In this document: positions 7,549-16,890 of the stretch, piece by piece
Numbering within the stretch: position 1 is the stretch's first letter
Layout: each line of letters starts with the position of its first letter
Assembly (NCBI GenBank): GCA_009837445.1
Contig: VXTM01000007.1
Location: 62,001 to 126,000, forward strand
DNA: 64,000 bases
Origin: Acidimicrobiaceae bacterium
Lineage (GTDB): Bacteria; Actinomycetota; Acidimicrobiia; Acidimicrobiales; Aldehydirespiratoraceae
Direction of reading: 5' to 3'
Made by a program: the position numbers and the translations under genes
The notes under the pieces: generated by a model
Seen by the model: the letters and a program-made list of their open reading frames with translations, nothing else
Databases searched by the model: none
What the model was told of the DNA's origin: nothing

Positions 7549-9003
7549 CTAGGAGCGCAAGTACACGGTCTTGGTGCGGGTGAAGAACTCCAGCGACGAC
7601 TCGCCGCCCTCAGCCCAGCCGGCCCCGGAGTGGCCGTAGCCCTCGAAGGGCACATGGAACGGGACGCCGGTCAGCGGCGAGTTGACTTTGACGGTACCGG
7701 CGTGGGAGCCCTTCCAGAAGCGGCGGGCCACCGCCACGTCACTGGTGACGATGCCGGAGGTGAGCCCGTAGGCGGTGGCGTTGGCTTTGGCCACGGCCTC
7801 GTCGATGTCGCTCACAGCCTCGAAGGTGACCACCGGGCCGAAGATCTCCTCGGTGGTGAGCGGACCGGTGTCGGGATCCACCAGCACCGCTGGCGACACC
7901 CGCCCCTCGCGCCAGCCGCCGGGCTCGGGCCGGATCACGTCGCGGGCGTCGTCACCGGCCAGGGACACGTACTCCTCGACGCGGTCGGCCTCCCGGTCGC
8001 TCACCAGGATCCCGAGCTCGTCGGGGCCCGACATGTCGGTCATGGCCCGCACCTTGGTCGACAGCATGTCCAGAAGCTCGTCATATACGTCGGTATGCAC
8101 CAGCAGCCGGCCGGCCGCGGTGCAGATCTGGCCGTTGTTGCGGAAGCTGGAGGCCGCGATGATGTCGACGGCCTTGGCGAGGTCGGCGTCGGCCCACACC
8201 ACGATGGTGTTCTTGCCGCCCAGCTCGGCCTGGAACGGCACCTCCATGCGCAGCCGGCTGCGGATCGCCACGGCGGCCTCGTACGAGCCTGTAAGGCTCA
8301 CCCCGTCGAGTTCGGGAGCGGACAGCAGAGCCTCCTCGATGACCGAGCTGCGGCCGATGGCGGTCTGGACGAGACCGGGCGGCAGGCCGGCGTCGAGCAA
8401 CGTGACCGCGATCATCAGCCCGGTGATGCCCGCGTTGGTGGACGGCTTGAACACGACGGCATTGCCGGCAGCCAGTGCGGCCGACAGCTTGCGGATCGGG
8501 ATCGTGAACGGGAAGTTCCAGGGGGTGATCAGGGCCACCACACCGAGCGGCTCGACGATGGTGAAGATGTCCTCGTCGAAATCGGTGCGGTAGGTGGTGC
8601 CCAGGCGCCGGTAGCCGAGTTCGGCGTAGTAGTCGAGCACGGCTGCTCCCTTGGCCACCTCGACGGTGGCCTCGGAGGCCGGCTTGCCCATGTCGGCGGA
8701 GATGATGGGAGCCAGTTCGGTGGCCCGCTCCCGAAACAGCTCGGCGGCCCGGTGGAGCACCTCGGCCCGGGCTGCGGGGCCGGTGGCGCCCCAGGCGGGG
8801 GCCGCTTCGGCAGCTACCTGGTAGGCAGTGCGCACGTCGGTGGGACCGGCGCTACGGACCACAGCCAGCACGCGGCCGTCGCTACGGCTGATCAGCTTCT
8901 GCTCGGGGCCCGTCCCCGGCCTGATGGCGCCGTCGATCAGGATGCCGACCTCGTCGGTGTCGCCGCTGCCGTCGACGGTTATGCGGGCTGGTATCAGCGT
9001 CAT
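7549..9003 (-). CDS. NAD(P)-dependent aldehyde dehydrogenase (second)
   Basis: A 484-residue ALDH. Asn163 in ITPWNFPF, Glu260 in AELGGKN and Cys294 in NNGQICTAAGR are the expected catalytic residues. I chose the ATG at 9003 (MTLIPARITV) because it is preceded by AGAGG; longer in-frame versions run into the operator region and towards the divergent MFS gene. It is diverged from the ALDH at 5242 and lacks an FGG signature at the same place (PFEGYGHSGAG instead). It leads the operon ALDH, HDO, ALDH, MFS, with paired GTATAC sites about 65 bases upstream. Confidence 0.93.
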   Translation of the reverse strand: MTLIPARITVDGSGDTDEVGILIDGAIRPGTGPEQKLISRSDGRVLAVVRSAGPTDVRTAYQVAAEAAPAWGATGPAARAEVLHRAAELFRERATELAPIISADMGKPASEATVEVAKGAAVLDYYAELGYRRLGTTYRTDFDEDIFTIVEPLGVVALITPWNFPFTIPIRKLSAALAAGNAVVFKPSTNAGITGLMIAVTLLDAGLPPGLVQTAIGRSSVIEEALLSAPELDGVSLTGSYEAAVAIRSRLRMEVPFQAELGGKNTIVVWADADLAKAVDIIAASSFRNNGQICTAAGRLLVHTDVYDELLDMLSTKVRAMTDMSGPDELGILVSDREADRVEEYVSLAGDDARDVIRPEPGGWREGRVSPAVLVDPDTGPLTTEEIFGPVVTFEAVSDIDEAVAKANATAYGLTSGIVTSDVAVARRFWKGSHAGTVKVNSPLTGVPFHVPFEGYGHSGAGWAEGGESSLEFFTRTKTVYLRS

Positions 9004-9066
9004 GGACTGCCTCTTTGGGAGTGTGCGCATCACTCGCGAAGCGAGCGCGCCGCGCACGACCGCGTC

Positions 9067-9090
9067 TTGTATACAGGTCGGTGTATACCC
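9067..9090. promoter_or_regulatory. paired GTATAC operator-like sites in divergent promoter
   Basis: TTGTATACAG (9067-9076) and GTGTATACCC (9081-9090) lie 14 bp apart centre to centre, between the divergent ALDH (start 9003) and MFS (start 9135) genes. The first decamer is identical to the one at 4033-4042. Likely GntR/FCD operators; the regulator assignment is inferred from the gene at 12556. Confidence 0.55.
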
Positions 9091-9134
9091 TAGGCCGACC
9101 GGTTCGAGACTTGCCAACGAGAGGACGCTGTCCA

Positions 9135-10385
9135 GTGCACGAGAGTTCCGGACCGGGTCGCGCGAAGCTCGCGGGGAACTCGGGGCCCACGGCCGGATTC
9201 GCCGCCCTGGTCGCGGCCTCTTTGCTGGTCACCACTGCGGCCAACCTCAGCCCGACGCTGGTGAGCGCCCTGGCCGTGCAGATCGAGGAGGACCTCGGCA
9301 TCGGGGAGACCGAGATCGGCATGACGGTCAGCGCCTTCTTCTTCGTGGGCATGTTGAGTTCGGTGCTGACCGGGCGGATGGTGGAACGCATCGGACCGAC
9401 TGCCGGGCTGCGCCTGGCGGCGGCACTGGCCGGCGCTGTGCTGGTGGCCACCGGGACGCTGGGACGATCCTGGCCGGCACTTCTCGTCCTCGTGGGGGTG
9501 TCAGGGCTGGCCAACGCTTGGGGCCAGCCGGCCGCCAACCTATACGTGGCCCGGGGAGTGTCGAGCCGCCGCCAGGGTCTGGCCCTGGGCATCCAGAAGT
9601 CGGGCATCCCGACCGCGTCGCTGCTGGGCGGACTGGCCATCCCGACGGTGGGATTGACCATCGGCTGGAGCTGGGCCTTCGTGCTGGGCGGCCTTCTGGC
9701 CCTCGGCTTGTTGATGGGCGTTCCCGCGGTCGATCAGGCACGGCCCGCAGTCACCCGCGACGGGTCGCGAGCGGGTCCGGGGGCCGGGCGCCGGCCCGAC
9801 GTGCCCGTGCGACTGCTGGTCGCGGTGGCCTGCTCCACCTGCCTGGCCGCCATGGGCTCGATGGCGCTGAGCACCTTCTTCGTGCTCTCCAGTGTGGAGA
9901 GCGGCTTCGATGAGGCCGTGGCCGGGATCCTGCTGATGGTCGGAAGCGTGGTCGGGATCGCGTCCAGGCTGGGCATGGGAGCCAGCGCCGACCGGGCGTC
10001 CATGAGCCCCTTCACCATGCTCACCGCGGTGTTCGCGGTGGCCTCGCTGGCCTTCGTCGGCCTGTCCACGGGGTCCAGGACAATGGTGCTGGTGGCTATG
10101 CCGTTCGCTTTCGCCACGTCGCTGGCGTGGCCCGGCCTGTTCCATCTGGCCACGGTGCGGGCCAACCCCTCGGCGCCGGGAGCGGCCACCGGCATCACCC
10201 TCACCGGCACCTTGGCCGGCGCGGTGAGCGGGCCGCTGCTGTTCGGCGTGCTGGTGGAGGCGACCAGCTACGGCTGGGGCTGGAGGCTGGCCGCGGTCAC
10301 ATCGGGGGCGGCTTCGGCGGTGATGGCCGTGGCCGGCCGGCTGATCGACAACCGGTCCGCCAGCTACCCAACCGGGAGGCCGTAG
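9135..10385 (+). CDS. MFS transporter
   Basis: A 416-residue MFS carrier with about twelve transmembrane segments. The GTG at 9135 is preceded by a GAGAGGA sequence; the in-frame start at 9015 would run through the operator. Segments such as AVQIEEDLGIGETEIG and GLALGIQKSGIPTASL resemble the NNP/cyanate-type and tartrate-like MFS groups, but the substrate cannot be read from the sequence. Its last 22 bases overlap the convergent amidohydrolase gene. It is divergent from the ALDH operon and probably shares control with it. Confidence 0.87.
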   Translation: MHESSGPGRAKLAGNSGPTAGFAALVAASLLVTTAANLSPTLVSALAVQIEEDLGIGETEIGMTVSAFFFVGMLSSVLTGRMVERIGPTAGLRLAAALAGAVLVATGTLGRSWPALLVLVGVSGLANAWGQPAANLYVARGVSSRRQGLALGIQKSGIPTASLLGGLAIPTVGLTIGWSWAFVLGGLLALGLLMGVPAVDQARPAVTRDGSRAGPGAGRRPDVPVRLLVAVACSTCLAAMGSMALSTFFVLSSVESGFDEAVAGILLMVGSVVGIASRLGMGASADRASMSPFTMLTAVFAVASLAFVGLSTGSRTMVLVAMPFAFATSLAWPGLFHLATVRANPSAPGAATGITLTGTLAGAVSGPLLFGVLVEATSYGWGWRLAAVTSGAASAVMAVAGRLIDNRSASYPTGRP

Positions 10386-11464
10386 AGGCGTTCGGCGTTG
10401 CCGGCCAGGATGGCCTGCTTGTCGGGGTCGGTCAGGTCGGGGTTCTCGAGCAGCTCGTCGATCTCGTGGCGGCAGGTGGCCGCGGTGACCTCGTGGGGGA
10501 AGTCCGAGGAGAACACCAGAGGCGAGCTGCCCACCAGTTCCACCAGACGGGCCAGGCCGAGCTCGTCGCCCTCGCAGCCCACGAAGACGCGGCCGGCGTC
10601 GGCGTGGGCGATCACGTAGTCGCTGACCCGGCCGCCGGGCTCCACCGCGCAGAACCGCCCGGCCGGATCGTGCTGGCTGAAGGCGGCCCATGAGTTGTCG
10701 AAGCGCTCCAGGCAGGTGACGAACCAGTTGACGCCGCCTTCCAGGAAGGCGATGCGCAGCCCCGGGTGGCGGTCGAGGATGCCGTTGGAGACGATCCCGG
10801 CCAGTGCGATCATCTGGCCCCACGGATGGCCCAGGGCGTGCACGAAGGGCCAGACGTCGAGGTGGTCGATCCCGAAGTTGGCGTGGCATCCGCCGTGCAC
10901 CGACAGGGCGCAGCCCAGCCGCTCGGCCTCGGCGTACACCGGCCAGTACTCCTGTGAGCCGAGATGGCCCCGCAGACCGTTGGAGGGCAGCATGGCTCCC
11001 ACCAGTCCCAGCTCGGTGACAGCCCGCTGCAGCTCCTCCACCGCGGCGGCGGGGATCTGCATGGGCAGCAGCGCCATGCCACTGAGCCGCTCATCGGCGG
11101 AGGTGTGGGTGTCGCTTAACCAGTCGTTGTAGGCCCGGGCCAGGGCGACGGCGACCTCCGGGTAGTTGACCCGGCCGATGGACAGGCCCGCGGTCGGGTA
11201 CAGCACCGCGGCCGAGATCCCGACGGTGTCGAGGAACTCACGCCACTGCGGGGCCCTCACCCGGCCGGCGCGGTTGAAGCTGGCCGCGGAGTGCCGGAAG
11301 CTGGTGTGCACATGGTCCAGGGGCGGGAACAGGCCCACCACCGGCGGGACCAGGCCCACGCTGCGGGGTGTCTCCAGGGCCATCTCCCGGTAGTTGCCGG
11401 GCAGGTACTCGAGGATCTCCGTCGAGTCCTCCTGAACGTGGCCGTCGGCGTCGATAACCCTCAT
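10364..11464 (-). CDS. amidohydrolase family 2 (ACMSD/LigW-type TIM barrel)
   Basis: A 366-residue metal-dependent hydrolase or decarboxylase. N-terminal VIDADGHVQE (Asp/His metal site), SVHGGCHANFG and C-terminal VFSSDFPHEV mark the amidohydrolase-2 family, which includes decarboxylases of aromatic acids and C-C hydrolases. The ATG at 11464 overlaps the upstream epimerase stop by four bases (ATGA), which fixes the start and implies translational coupling. It converges with the MFS gene by a 22-base overlap. Probably part of the same catabolic regulon; substrate unknown. Confidence 0.9.
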   Translation of the reverse strand: MRVIDADGHVQEDSTEILEYLPGNYREMALETPRSVGLVPPVVGLFPPLDHVHTSFRHSAASFNRAGRVRAPQWREFLDTVGISAAVLYPTAGLSIGRVNYPEVAVALARAYNDWLSDTHTSADERLSGMALLPMQIPAAAVEELQRAVTELGLVGAMLPSNGLRGHLGSQEYWPVYAEAERLGCALSVHGGCHANFGIDHLDVWPFVHALGHPWGQMIALAGIVSNGILDRHPGLRIAFLEGGVNWFVTCLERFDNSWAAFSQHDPAGRFCAVEPGGRVSDYVIAHADAGRVFVGCEGDELGLARLVELVGSSPLVFSSDFPHEVTAATCRHEIDELLENPDLTDPDKQAILAGNAERLYGLPVG

Positions 11465-12435
11465 CCCGACAGCCATCGCAGATAGTCGGCCACCGCGACG
11501 TCCATCGGGTACTCCACCTTGTAGCCGAGGTCGCGGCGGGCGGCGGTCAGGTCCATGGGGCTAGTCGGGTTGCCGTACTTGGTCATCGAGTCCTCCTGGG
11601 TGATCTCCAGGTCGATCGGGCGGCCCGCGGCCTGCTCGATCTGCTCGATGATGACCGCGATGGTGAGGAGCTCTCCCATGGTGGCGTTGTAGACCCGGTT
11701 GGGGACTGCGGGCGCGAAGGCGGCCTTCACCAGGCCCTGGGCGCCGTCGACGGAGTACGTGTAGTCCATGCCCTGGCGGTGCAGGTCGGCCTCGGCGATG
11801 CGGTACGTGTGCCCGTAGTGGGCGCACTCGATGAGCTGCTTGAGCAGCTTGCTGGGCCCGCCGCCGGGCACGCCGTGCCACGGGCCGAACACGCCACCGA
11901 AGCGGACCACGGCGGTGTCGAGCCCGTAGGAGTCGGCGTAGTTGTGGCACAGCCACTCAGACGCCAGCTTCATCGAGGCGTACAGCGACGGCGGGTACTC
12001 GCTGACCACGTTGAGGTTGAAGTCCTCGACGGTGTCGTCGGCGGGGGCGACACTTCGCCGGCCCATGGTCACCACCGTCGAGCTGCAGAACACCACCCGG
12101 GCCAGACCAGCCATCCGGGCCGCCTCCAGCACGTTGAGGGTGCCCATGACGTTCACCCGCACTCCGGCCACCGGCCGGGGGATCAGGTCCCGGGTCAGCA
12201 GGGACGCGGTGTGGATGATCCGCTCCACGCCGTGGGACTCGATGGCCCGGAGCAGGTCGCCGATGTCGCCGACGTCGCCCTTGACCAGCTCCACCGAACC
12301 GAGGTCGAGACGCTCGGACAGGTTCCGCTCGCTGAAGGCGATGTCGTAGAGGACCGGCCGCTCGTCCCGCTCCTCAGCGATGCGGGCCGCAGCAAGCGAC
12401 CCGATCATCCCTGCGCCGGTGATGAGGGTGGTCAT
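11461..12435 (-). CDS. NAD-dependent epimerase/dehydratase (extended SDR)
   Basis: A 324-residue extended short-chain dehydrogenase/reductase. The N-terminus has the Rossmann motif TGAGMIG at residues 6-12, and the catalytic YxxxK appears as YASMK with an upstream Ser-rich stretch (CSSTVV). HTASLL and FGGVFGPWHG are also family-like. Substrate classes include nucleotide sugars and sterol or lactone intermediates. It is translationally coupled to the amidohydrolase. A TTGTCTACAC site lies 35 bases upstream, between this gene and the divergent GntR regulator. Confidence 0.9.
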   Translation of the reverse strand: MTTLITGAGMIGSLAAARIAEERDERPVLYDIAFSERNLSERLDLGSVELVKGDVGDIGDLLRAIESHGVERIIHTASLLTRDLIPRPVAGVRVNVMGTLNVLEAARMAGLARVVFCSSTVVTMGRRSVAPADDTVEDFNLNVVSEYPPSLYASMKLASEWLCHNYADSYGLDTAVVRFGGVFGPWHGVPGGGPSKLLKQLIECAHYGHTYRIAEADLHRQGMDYTYSVDGAQGLVKAAFAPAVPNRVYNATMGELLTIAVIIEQIEQAAGRPIDLEITQEDSMTKYGNPTSPMDLTAARRDLGYKVEYPMDVAVADYLRWLSG

Positions 12436-12469
12436 TGCAGGTCCCCTACTCGCTCGGGCTCCGGCGCGC

Positions 12470-12479
12470 TTGTCTACAC
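12470..12479. promoter_or_regulatory. GntR-type operator-like site
   Basis: TTGTCTACAC matches 8 of 10 positions of the decamer at 4033-4042 and 9067-9076. It is in the divergent spacer between the epimerase and the GntR gene, where autoregulation would be expected. Confidence 0.4.
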
Positions 12480-12555
12480 GGACCTGTCGCCTAGCTTCCT
12501 ATCGGGCGGGCGGCCCATGTAACATCGGCCCGCGGGGGGATGGAGGACCAGAACC

Positions 12556-13224
12556 TTGAGCGACGACAACAGCGAACAGCCCCTGCGGGAGGTGGTCGCC
12601 GGCCAGCTTCGCTCGATGATCCTCGGCGGGGAGTTGAAGCCCGGACAGCGACTGGTGGAGGGCCAGCTCGCGGAGCGCCTGGGAGTGAGCCGCAACCCCG
12701 TGCGGGAGGCGATGCGCTCGCTGGAGGCGACCGGTTTGATCGAGGTGGTGCCCCGGCGGGGTGCCCATGTGTGCACCATCGACAAGTGCGAGGTCCACCA
12801 CATCCAGCGCATCAGGACGCTGGTGGAGGGTTACGCGGTGGAGCAGGCCGCGCAGCGCCAGGATCCCGAGAGCATCGGGCGGATCCTGAGCTGCCTCGAG
12901 GACGGGCGGGCCGCTACCGAGCGGGGCGACCCGGTCACCGCCGCACTCTGCCACCGGGACTTCCACATCGCGGTGGAGGAGGCCGCCGGCATCCCGTTCC
13001 TCCACCAGGTGCTGGACCCGCTCCGCCAGCAGACCGAGCTCGTCTTCTCGGTGGTCACCGACAGCCGGGGCGACATCACCTGGGACGAGCACCAGGCGAT
13101 CTATGACGCGGTGGCCTCGGGCAACGCGGAGTGCGCCAAGGAGCTAATCCGCCAGCACATCGTGAACGCGCTGGAGACCTTCGAGCAGGCGTTGGAATCG
13201 ACGGCAGCCGCCGCGGAGCGTTGA
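12556..13224 (+). CDS. GntR family transcriptional regulator, FCD (FadR) C-terminal domain
   Basis: A 222-residue regulator. Residues about 10-75 form the GntR winged helix (QRLVEGQLAERLGVSRNPVR and EATGLIEVVPRRGAHV). Residues about 85-215 form the all-helical FCD ligand domain, with candidate metal His residues in CHRDFHIAVE and later positions. The start is TTG at 12556, supported by GGAGGA nine bases upstream. It overlaps the following mutase-aldolase gene by the bases TTGA. FCD regulators usually sense small carboxylates or sugar acids and repress catabolic operons, which fits the TTGTATACAG-like sites at 4033, 9067 and 12470. Confidence 0.93.
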   Translation: MSDDNSEQPLREVVAGQLRSMILGGELKPGQRLVEGQLAERLGVSRNPVREAMRSLEATGLIEVVPRRGAHVCTIDKCEVHHIQRIRTLVEGYAVEQAAQRQDPESIGRILSCLEDGRAATERGDPVTAALCHRDFHIAVEEAAGIPFLHQVLDPLRQQTELVFSVVTDSRGDITWDEHQAIYDAVASGNAECAKELIRQHIVNALETFEQALESTAAAAER

Positions 13225-15776
13225 CGCCGAGCACACGCCGGCGGGCCACCGAGTGGCTGGCGGCCGACCCCGACCCCGAGACCGGCGCGGAGCTGCGAGC
13301 CTTGCTGGCCGGCGACCCGGTCGATCTCGAACGCCGTTTCGAGGGCCGGCTCGCCTTCGGGACCGCCGGCATGCGGGGCCGGATGGGGTCCGGACCCCTC
13401 CGGATGAACCGGGTGCTGGTGCGGATGGTGGCCGCCGCGCTGGCCGAGCGGGTGCTGCAGGAGCGCGAGGAACGGCCCCATGTGATGGTCGGGTACGACG
13501 CACGCCACAAGAGCGGCCTCTTCGCCGACGACACCGCCCGGGTGCTGGCCGCTCGCCGGGTGCCGGTGACCGTGCTGCCGGGCCCGGTTCCGACCCCGGT
13601 GCTGGCTTTCGCGGTGAAGCATCTCGACGCGTCGGCCGGGGTGATGGTCACTGCCAGCCACAACCCACGGACCGACAACGGCTACAAGGTCTACTGGCGG
13701 GGCGGCCGTCAGCTGGCGGCCCCGACCGACGCCGAGATCAGCCGGATCATCGACCGGACGGCGCCGCCGGTCCCTGGTGATCTGGCATCCGGCGACGATC
13801 CCCTCGTCGCGGCCGCGGGCGATGACCTGATCGAGGCGTACCTGGAGGCGGTGGCGGGCCTGCTGGCTCCTCAAGGGTCTCGCTCGGTGCGCATCGCCTA
13901 CACGCCGCTTCACGGCGTGGGTGCGGCCACGTTCCTGCGCGCCCTGTCACACGCCGGGTTCGATCCACCCGCGGTGGTGGCCGGCCAGGCCGAGCCCGAT
14001 CCCGATTTCCCGACCGCCCCGTTCCCCAACCCGGAGGAGACCGGAGTCCTCGATCCGCTCATGGCGCTGGCCGCGGACACCGGCGCCGATGTGGCCCTGG
14101 CCCACGACCCCGACGCCGACCGGCTGGCGGTGGCGGTGCCGGCCGGTGGGCGGTGGCGGATGCTGACCGGCGACGAGACCGGCTGCCTGCTGGCCGAGTA
14201 CCTGCTCGGCCGGGATGAAGGGCGCCGAGACGGCCGGCACAGGCTCCTGGTCAACACCGTGGTCTCCTCGCGCCTGCTGCGGCGCATCGCCGCCCACCAC
14301 GACGCAGAGTGGGCCGAGACGCTCACCGGATTCAAGTGGATCATGCAGGCCCACTCGCAGCGGGCCTCCAGCCACGACCTGGTGCTGGGATACGAGGAGG
14401 CGCTCGGCTATGCGGTGGGCGAGGCCGTCAGCGACAAGGACGGCATAGGGACGGCACTGGTGATGGCCGAGCTCGTCGCCGAGCTCAAGGCCCGCGGGCA
14501 GGCCCTTAGCGACCTCCTCGACGACCTCCATCGTCGCCACGGCGTGCACGCCAGCGGGCAGCGCTCCATCCGCTTCGAGTCGACGCCCGGCGGCGAGCAG
14601 CCCATGAAGCGGGCCATGGCCGCGCTGCGTGAGGCTCCACCCGCCGGGTTGGCCGGCGCGGCGGTGACCGCGGTCCACGACCTCGCGGCGGGGAGCGGTG
14701 ACCTGCCGCCCGCCGACGCGGTGGTGCTGGAGGTCTCCGGGCGCGAGGCCAGGGTGATCGTCAGGCCTAGCGGGACCGAGCCCAAGATGAAGGTCTACGC
14801 CGAGGCGGTCGTGGCCCCGCCCACTGGCGGCGGCGACGTTCCGTGGCTGGGGCCAGCCCGCGTCGAGGCCCGGACGAGGATGGCGGCGGTGCTCGACGCG
14901 GCCGTGGGCCATGTGGCCGACCCCGAGCGGCACGAGTCCGTCCGCGCCGCATCCGCCGATTCCCGGACCGGCGATCTGCCGGCCCGGACGCAGACAGCGG
15001 ACCGCGCCAAGCCATCCCGAGCCGATGACCTGCGCCTGATCGTGCGCTGCATCGACCTGACCACCCTGGAGGGTGACGACACCCCGGGGCGGATCCGGGC
15101 GCTGTGCTCCCAAGCCCTGCGGCCCGATCCGGCGGATCCGACCGTGGGGCCGGTGGCCGCGGTGTGCGTCTACCCGTCGCTGGCGGGCTTGGCCGCCGAA
15201 CTGCTGGCGGGTACGCCGGTCGCGGTGGCCAGCGTGGCCGGAGCCTTCCCGAGCGGGTTGTCGCCGCTGGAGGTGAAGGTGGCCGAGGTGAGCGCCGCGG
15301 TGGCCGACGGCGCCACCGAGATCGACACCGTGCTGAACCGCGCTGCGTTCCTGTCGGGCCGTCATGATCTCGCCGCCGCGGAGTTGCGGGCCCTGCGGAA
15401 GGCCGCGGGGTCTGCGCATTTCAAGGTGATCCTGGAGGTCTGCGAGCTCGGCTCGGCCGCGGCAGTCGTCGAGGCGACCCGGCTGGCCATCGACGCGGGG
15501 GCCGACATGGTCAAGACCTCCACCGGCAAGGGCGCTGCGGGCGCTTCGCCGGCCGCGGTCGCAGCGATGGCGGAAGCGGTGGCAGAGCACTGCGCCGCGG
15601 GCGGGCGTCCCGTCGGGATCAAGGTGGCCGGCGGCGTCCGCACCGCGGCCGATGCCCTCGAGTATCTGGAGATCGTGCGTGATGTGCTGGGCGACGGCTG
15701 GCTGGTGCCGGAGCGCCTCCGATTCGGCGCCTCCAGCCTGCTGGGGAATGTCGTAGCTGAACTAGTCGCCTGCTGA
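13221..15776 (+). CDS. phosphopentomutase/phosphoglucomutase (PGM2-like)-deoxyribose-phosphate aldolase fusion
   Basis: An 851-residue two-enzyme fusion. Residues about 1-560 are an alpha-D-phosphohexomutase of the PGM2 type: FGTAGMRGRMG, phosphoserine Ser146 in TASHNPRTDNGYKVYW, Mg site DPDADR and C-terminal RPSGTEPKMKVY. A hydrophilic linker of about 40 residues follows. Residues about 601-851 are DeoC: Schiff-base Lys765 in DMVKTSTGKGAAG and Lys801 in GIKVAGGVRTA. PGM2-type enzymes convert (deoxy)ribose-1-phosphate to the 5-phosphate, and DeoC splits deoxyribose-5-phosphate into acetaldehyde and glyceraldehyde-3-phosphate, so the fusion joins successive steps of deoxynucleoside breakdown. 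The TTG start at 13221 overlaps the regulator's stop. Confidence 0.9.
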   Translation: MTPSTRRRATEWLAADPDPETGAELRALLAGDPVDLERRFEGRLAFGTAGMRGRMGSGPLRMNRVLVRMVAAALAERVLQEREERPHVMVGYDARHKSGLFADDTARVLAARRVPVTVLPGPVPTPVLAFAVKHLDASAGVMVTASHNPRTDNGYKVYWRGGRQLAAPTDAEISRIIDRTAPPVPGDLASGDDPLVAAAGDDLIEAYLEAVAGLLAPQGSRSVRIAYTPLHGVGAATFLRALSHAGFDPPAVVAGQAEPDPDFPTAPFPNPEETGVLDPLMALAADTGADVALAHDPDADRLAVAVPAGGRWRMLTGDETGCLLAEYLLGRDEGRRDGRHRLLVNTVVSSRLLRRIAAHHDAEWAETLTGFKWIMQAHSQRASSHDLVLGYEEALGYAVGEAVSDKDGIGTALVMAELVAELKARGQALSDLLDDLHRRHGVHASGQRSIRFESTPGGEQPMKRAMAALREAPPAGLAGAAVTAVHDLAAGSGDLPPADAVVLEVSGREARVIVRPSGTEPKMKVYAEAVVAPPTGGGDVPWLGPARVEARTRMAAVLDAAVGHVADPERHESVRAASADSRTGDLPARTQTADRAKPSRADDLRLIVRCIDLTTLEGDDTPGRIRALCSQALRPDPADPTVGPVAAVCVYPSLAGLAAELLAGTPVAVASVAGAFPSGLSPLEVKVAEVSAAVADGATEIDTVLNRAAFLSGRHDLAAAELRALRKAAGSAHFKVILEVCELGSAAAVVEATRLAIDAGADMVKTSTGKGAAGASPAAVAAMAEAVAEHCAAGGRPVGIKVAGGVRTAADALEYLEIVRDVLGDGWLVPERLRFGASSLLGNVVAELVAC

Positions 15777-15819
15777 GGCGAGCCTCATGCGGCATAATTC
15801 GCCCACCAGGAGGGCACGT

Positions 15820-16887
15820 ATGACCGGAGCAGTCGCGGCCGTCGAGATCGACGGCGTCACCAAGCGCTTCGGCGAGGTCGTCGCGGTGGACAACGTCGAC
15901 CTGGCCATCGACGACGGCGAGTTCTTCGCCCTGCTGGGCCCGTCGGGCTGCGGCAAGACCACCACCCTGCGGATGATCGCCGGACTCGACCTGCCGACCG
16001 AGGGCAGCCTGCGGATCTTCGGCGAGGAGGTGGGGATGGCGCCACCCGACCTGAGGCCGGTCAACACCGTGTTCCAGGCCTACGCCCTGTTCCCGCACAT
16101 GACGGTCCGCCAAAACATCGAGTTCGGCCTGCGGATGCGGAGGGTCAAGGATCCCGAACTGTCGCAGCGGGTGGCCGAAGCCACCGGGATGGTGCGGCTG
16201 TCGGGGATGGAGGACCGCCGGCCCGACCAGCTTTCCGGAGGCCAGCAGCAGCGGGTGGCGCTGGCCCGGGCCCTGGTCAACCAGCCCAAGGTGCTGCTGC
16301 TCGACGAGCCGCTGGGGGCGCTGGATCTCAAGCTGCGCCAGGAGATGCAGCAGGAGCTCAAGGCCCTGCAGCGCACCGTCGGCATCACGTTCGTCTTCGT
16401 CACCCACGACCAGGAGGAGGCCCTCGCCATGAGCGAGCGGATCGGGGTGATGTCGGAGGGCCGGCTGCTGCAGGTCGGAACTCCCCGCGAGATCTACGAG
16501 CGGCCGGCCAGCCGCTTCGTGGCCGACTTCATAGGCCGGACCAACCTTCTGGAGGCCACGGTGGAGTCGGCCGGGACGGTGCGTCTCGCCAACGGGGCGC
16601 GGATCGAGGCCGAGACCTCGCTGCCGGCCGGCTCCGAGGTCTCGGTCAGCCTGCGTCCGGAGCGGGCCCGGTTGCACCCGCGGGGCACGGCCGACGCCGA
16701 GGGCTCGAGCCTCGAAGGCGAGGTGCGCGACATCACCTACCTGGGCCACGCGGTGGTGTACGAGGTTGCGGTCGGGCCGATGTCGGTCGAGGTGCGGGTC
16801 GAGGGCGAGACCGGCCGACCGTTCGGCTCCGGCGACGACGTGACCATCAGCTGGGATCACGGTGCCGCCGCCGTGGTCGCCGATTAG
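15820..16887 (+). CDS. potA: polyamine-type ABC transporter ATP-binding protein
   Basis: A 355-residue ABC ATPase of the PotA/spermidine-putrescine group. Walker A is GPSGCGKTT at residues 40-48, the signature is LSGGQQQR and Walker B runs LLLDEPLGALD; a C-terminal TOBE-like regulatory domain follows from about residue 240. The ATG at 15820 has AGGAGGG upstream. It is the first gene of a four-gene operon, with the permease gene starting three bases after its stop. The ATPase energises uptake of polyamines or a similar cation. Confidence 0.93.
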   Translation: MTGAVAAVEIDGVTKRFGEVVAVDNVDLAIDDGEFFALLGPSGCGKTTTLRMIAGLDLPTEGSLRIFGEEVGMAPPDLRPVNTVFQAYALFPHMTVRQNIEFGLRMRRVKDPELSQRVAEATGMVRLSGMEDRRPDQLSGGQQQRVALARALVNQPKVLLLDEPLGALDLKLRQEMQQELKALQRTVGITFVFVTHDQEEALAMSERIGVMSEGRLLQVGTPREIYERPASRFVADFIGRTNLLEATVESAGTVRLANGARIEAETSLPAGSEVSVSLRPERARLHPRGTADAEGSSLEGEVRDITYLGHAVVYEVAVGPMSVEVRVEGETGRPFGSGDDVTISWDHGAAAVVAD

Positions 16888-16890
16888 AGG

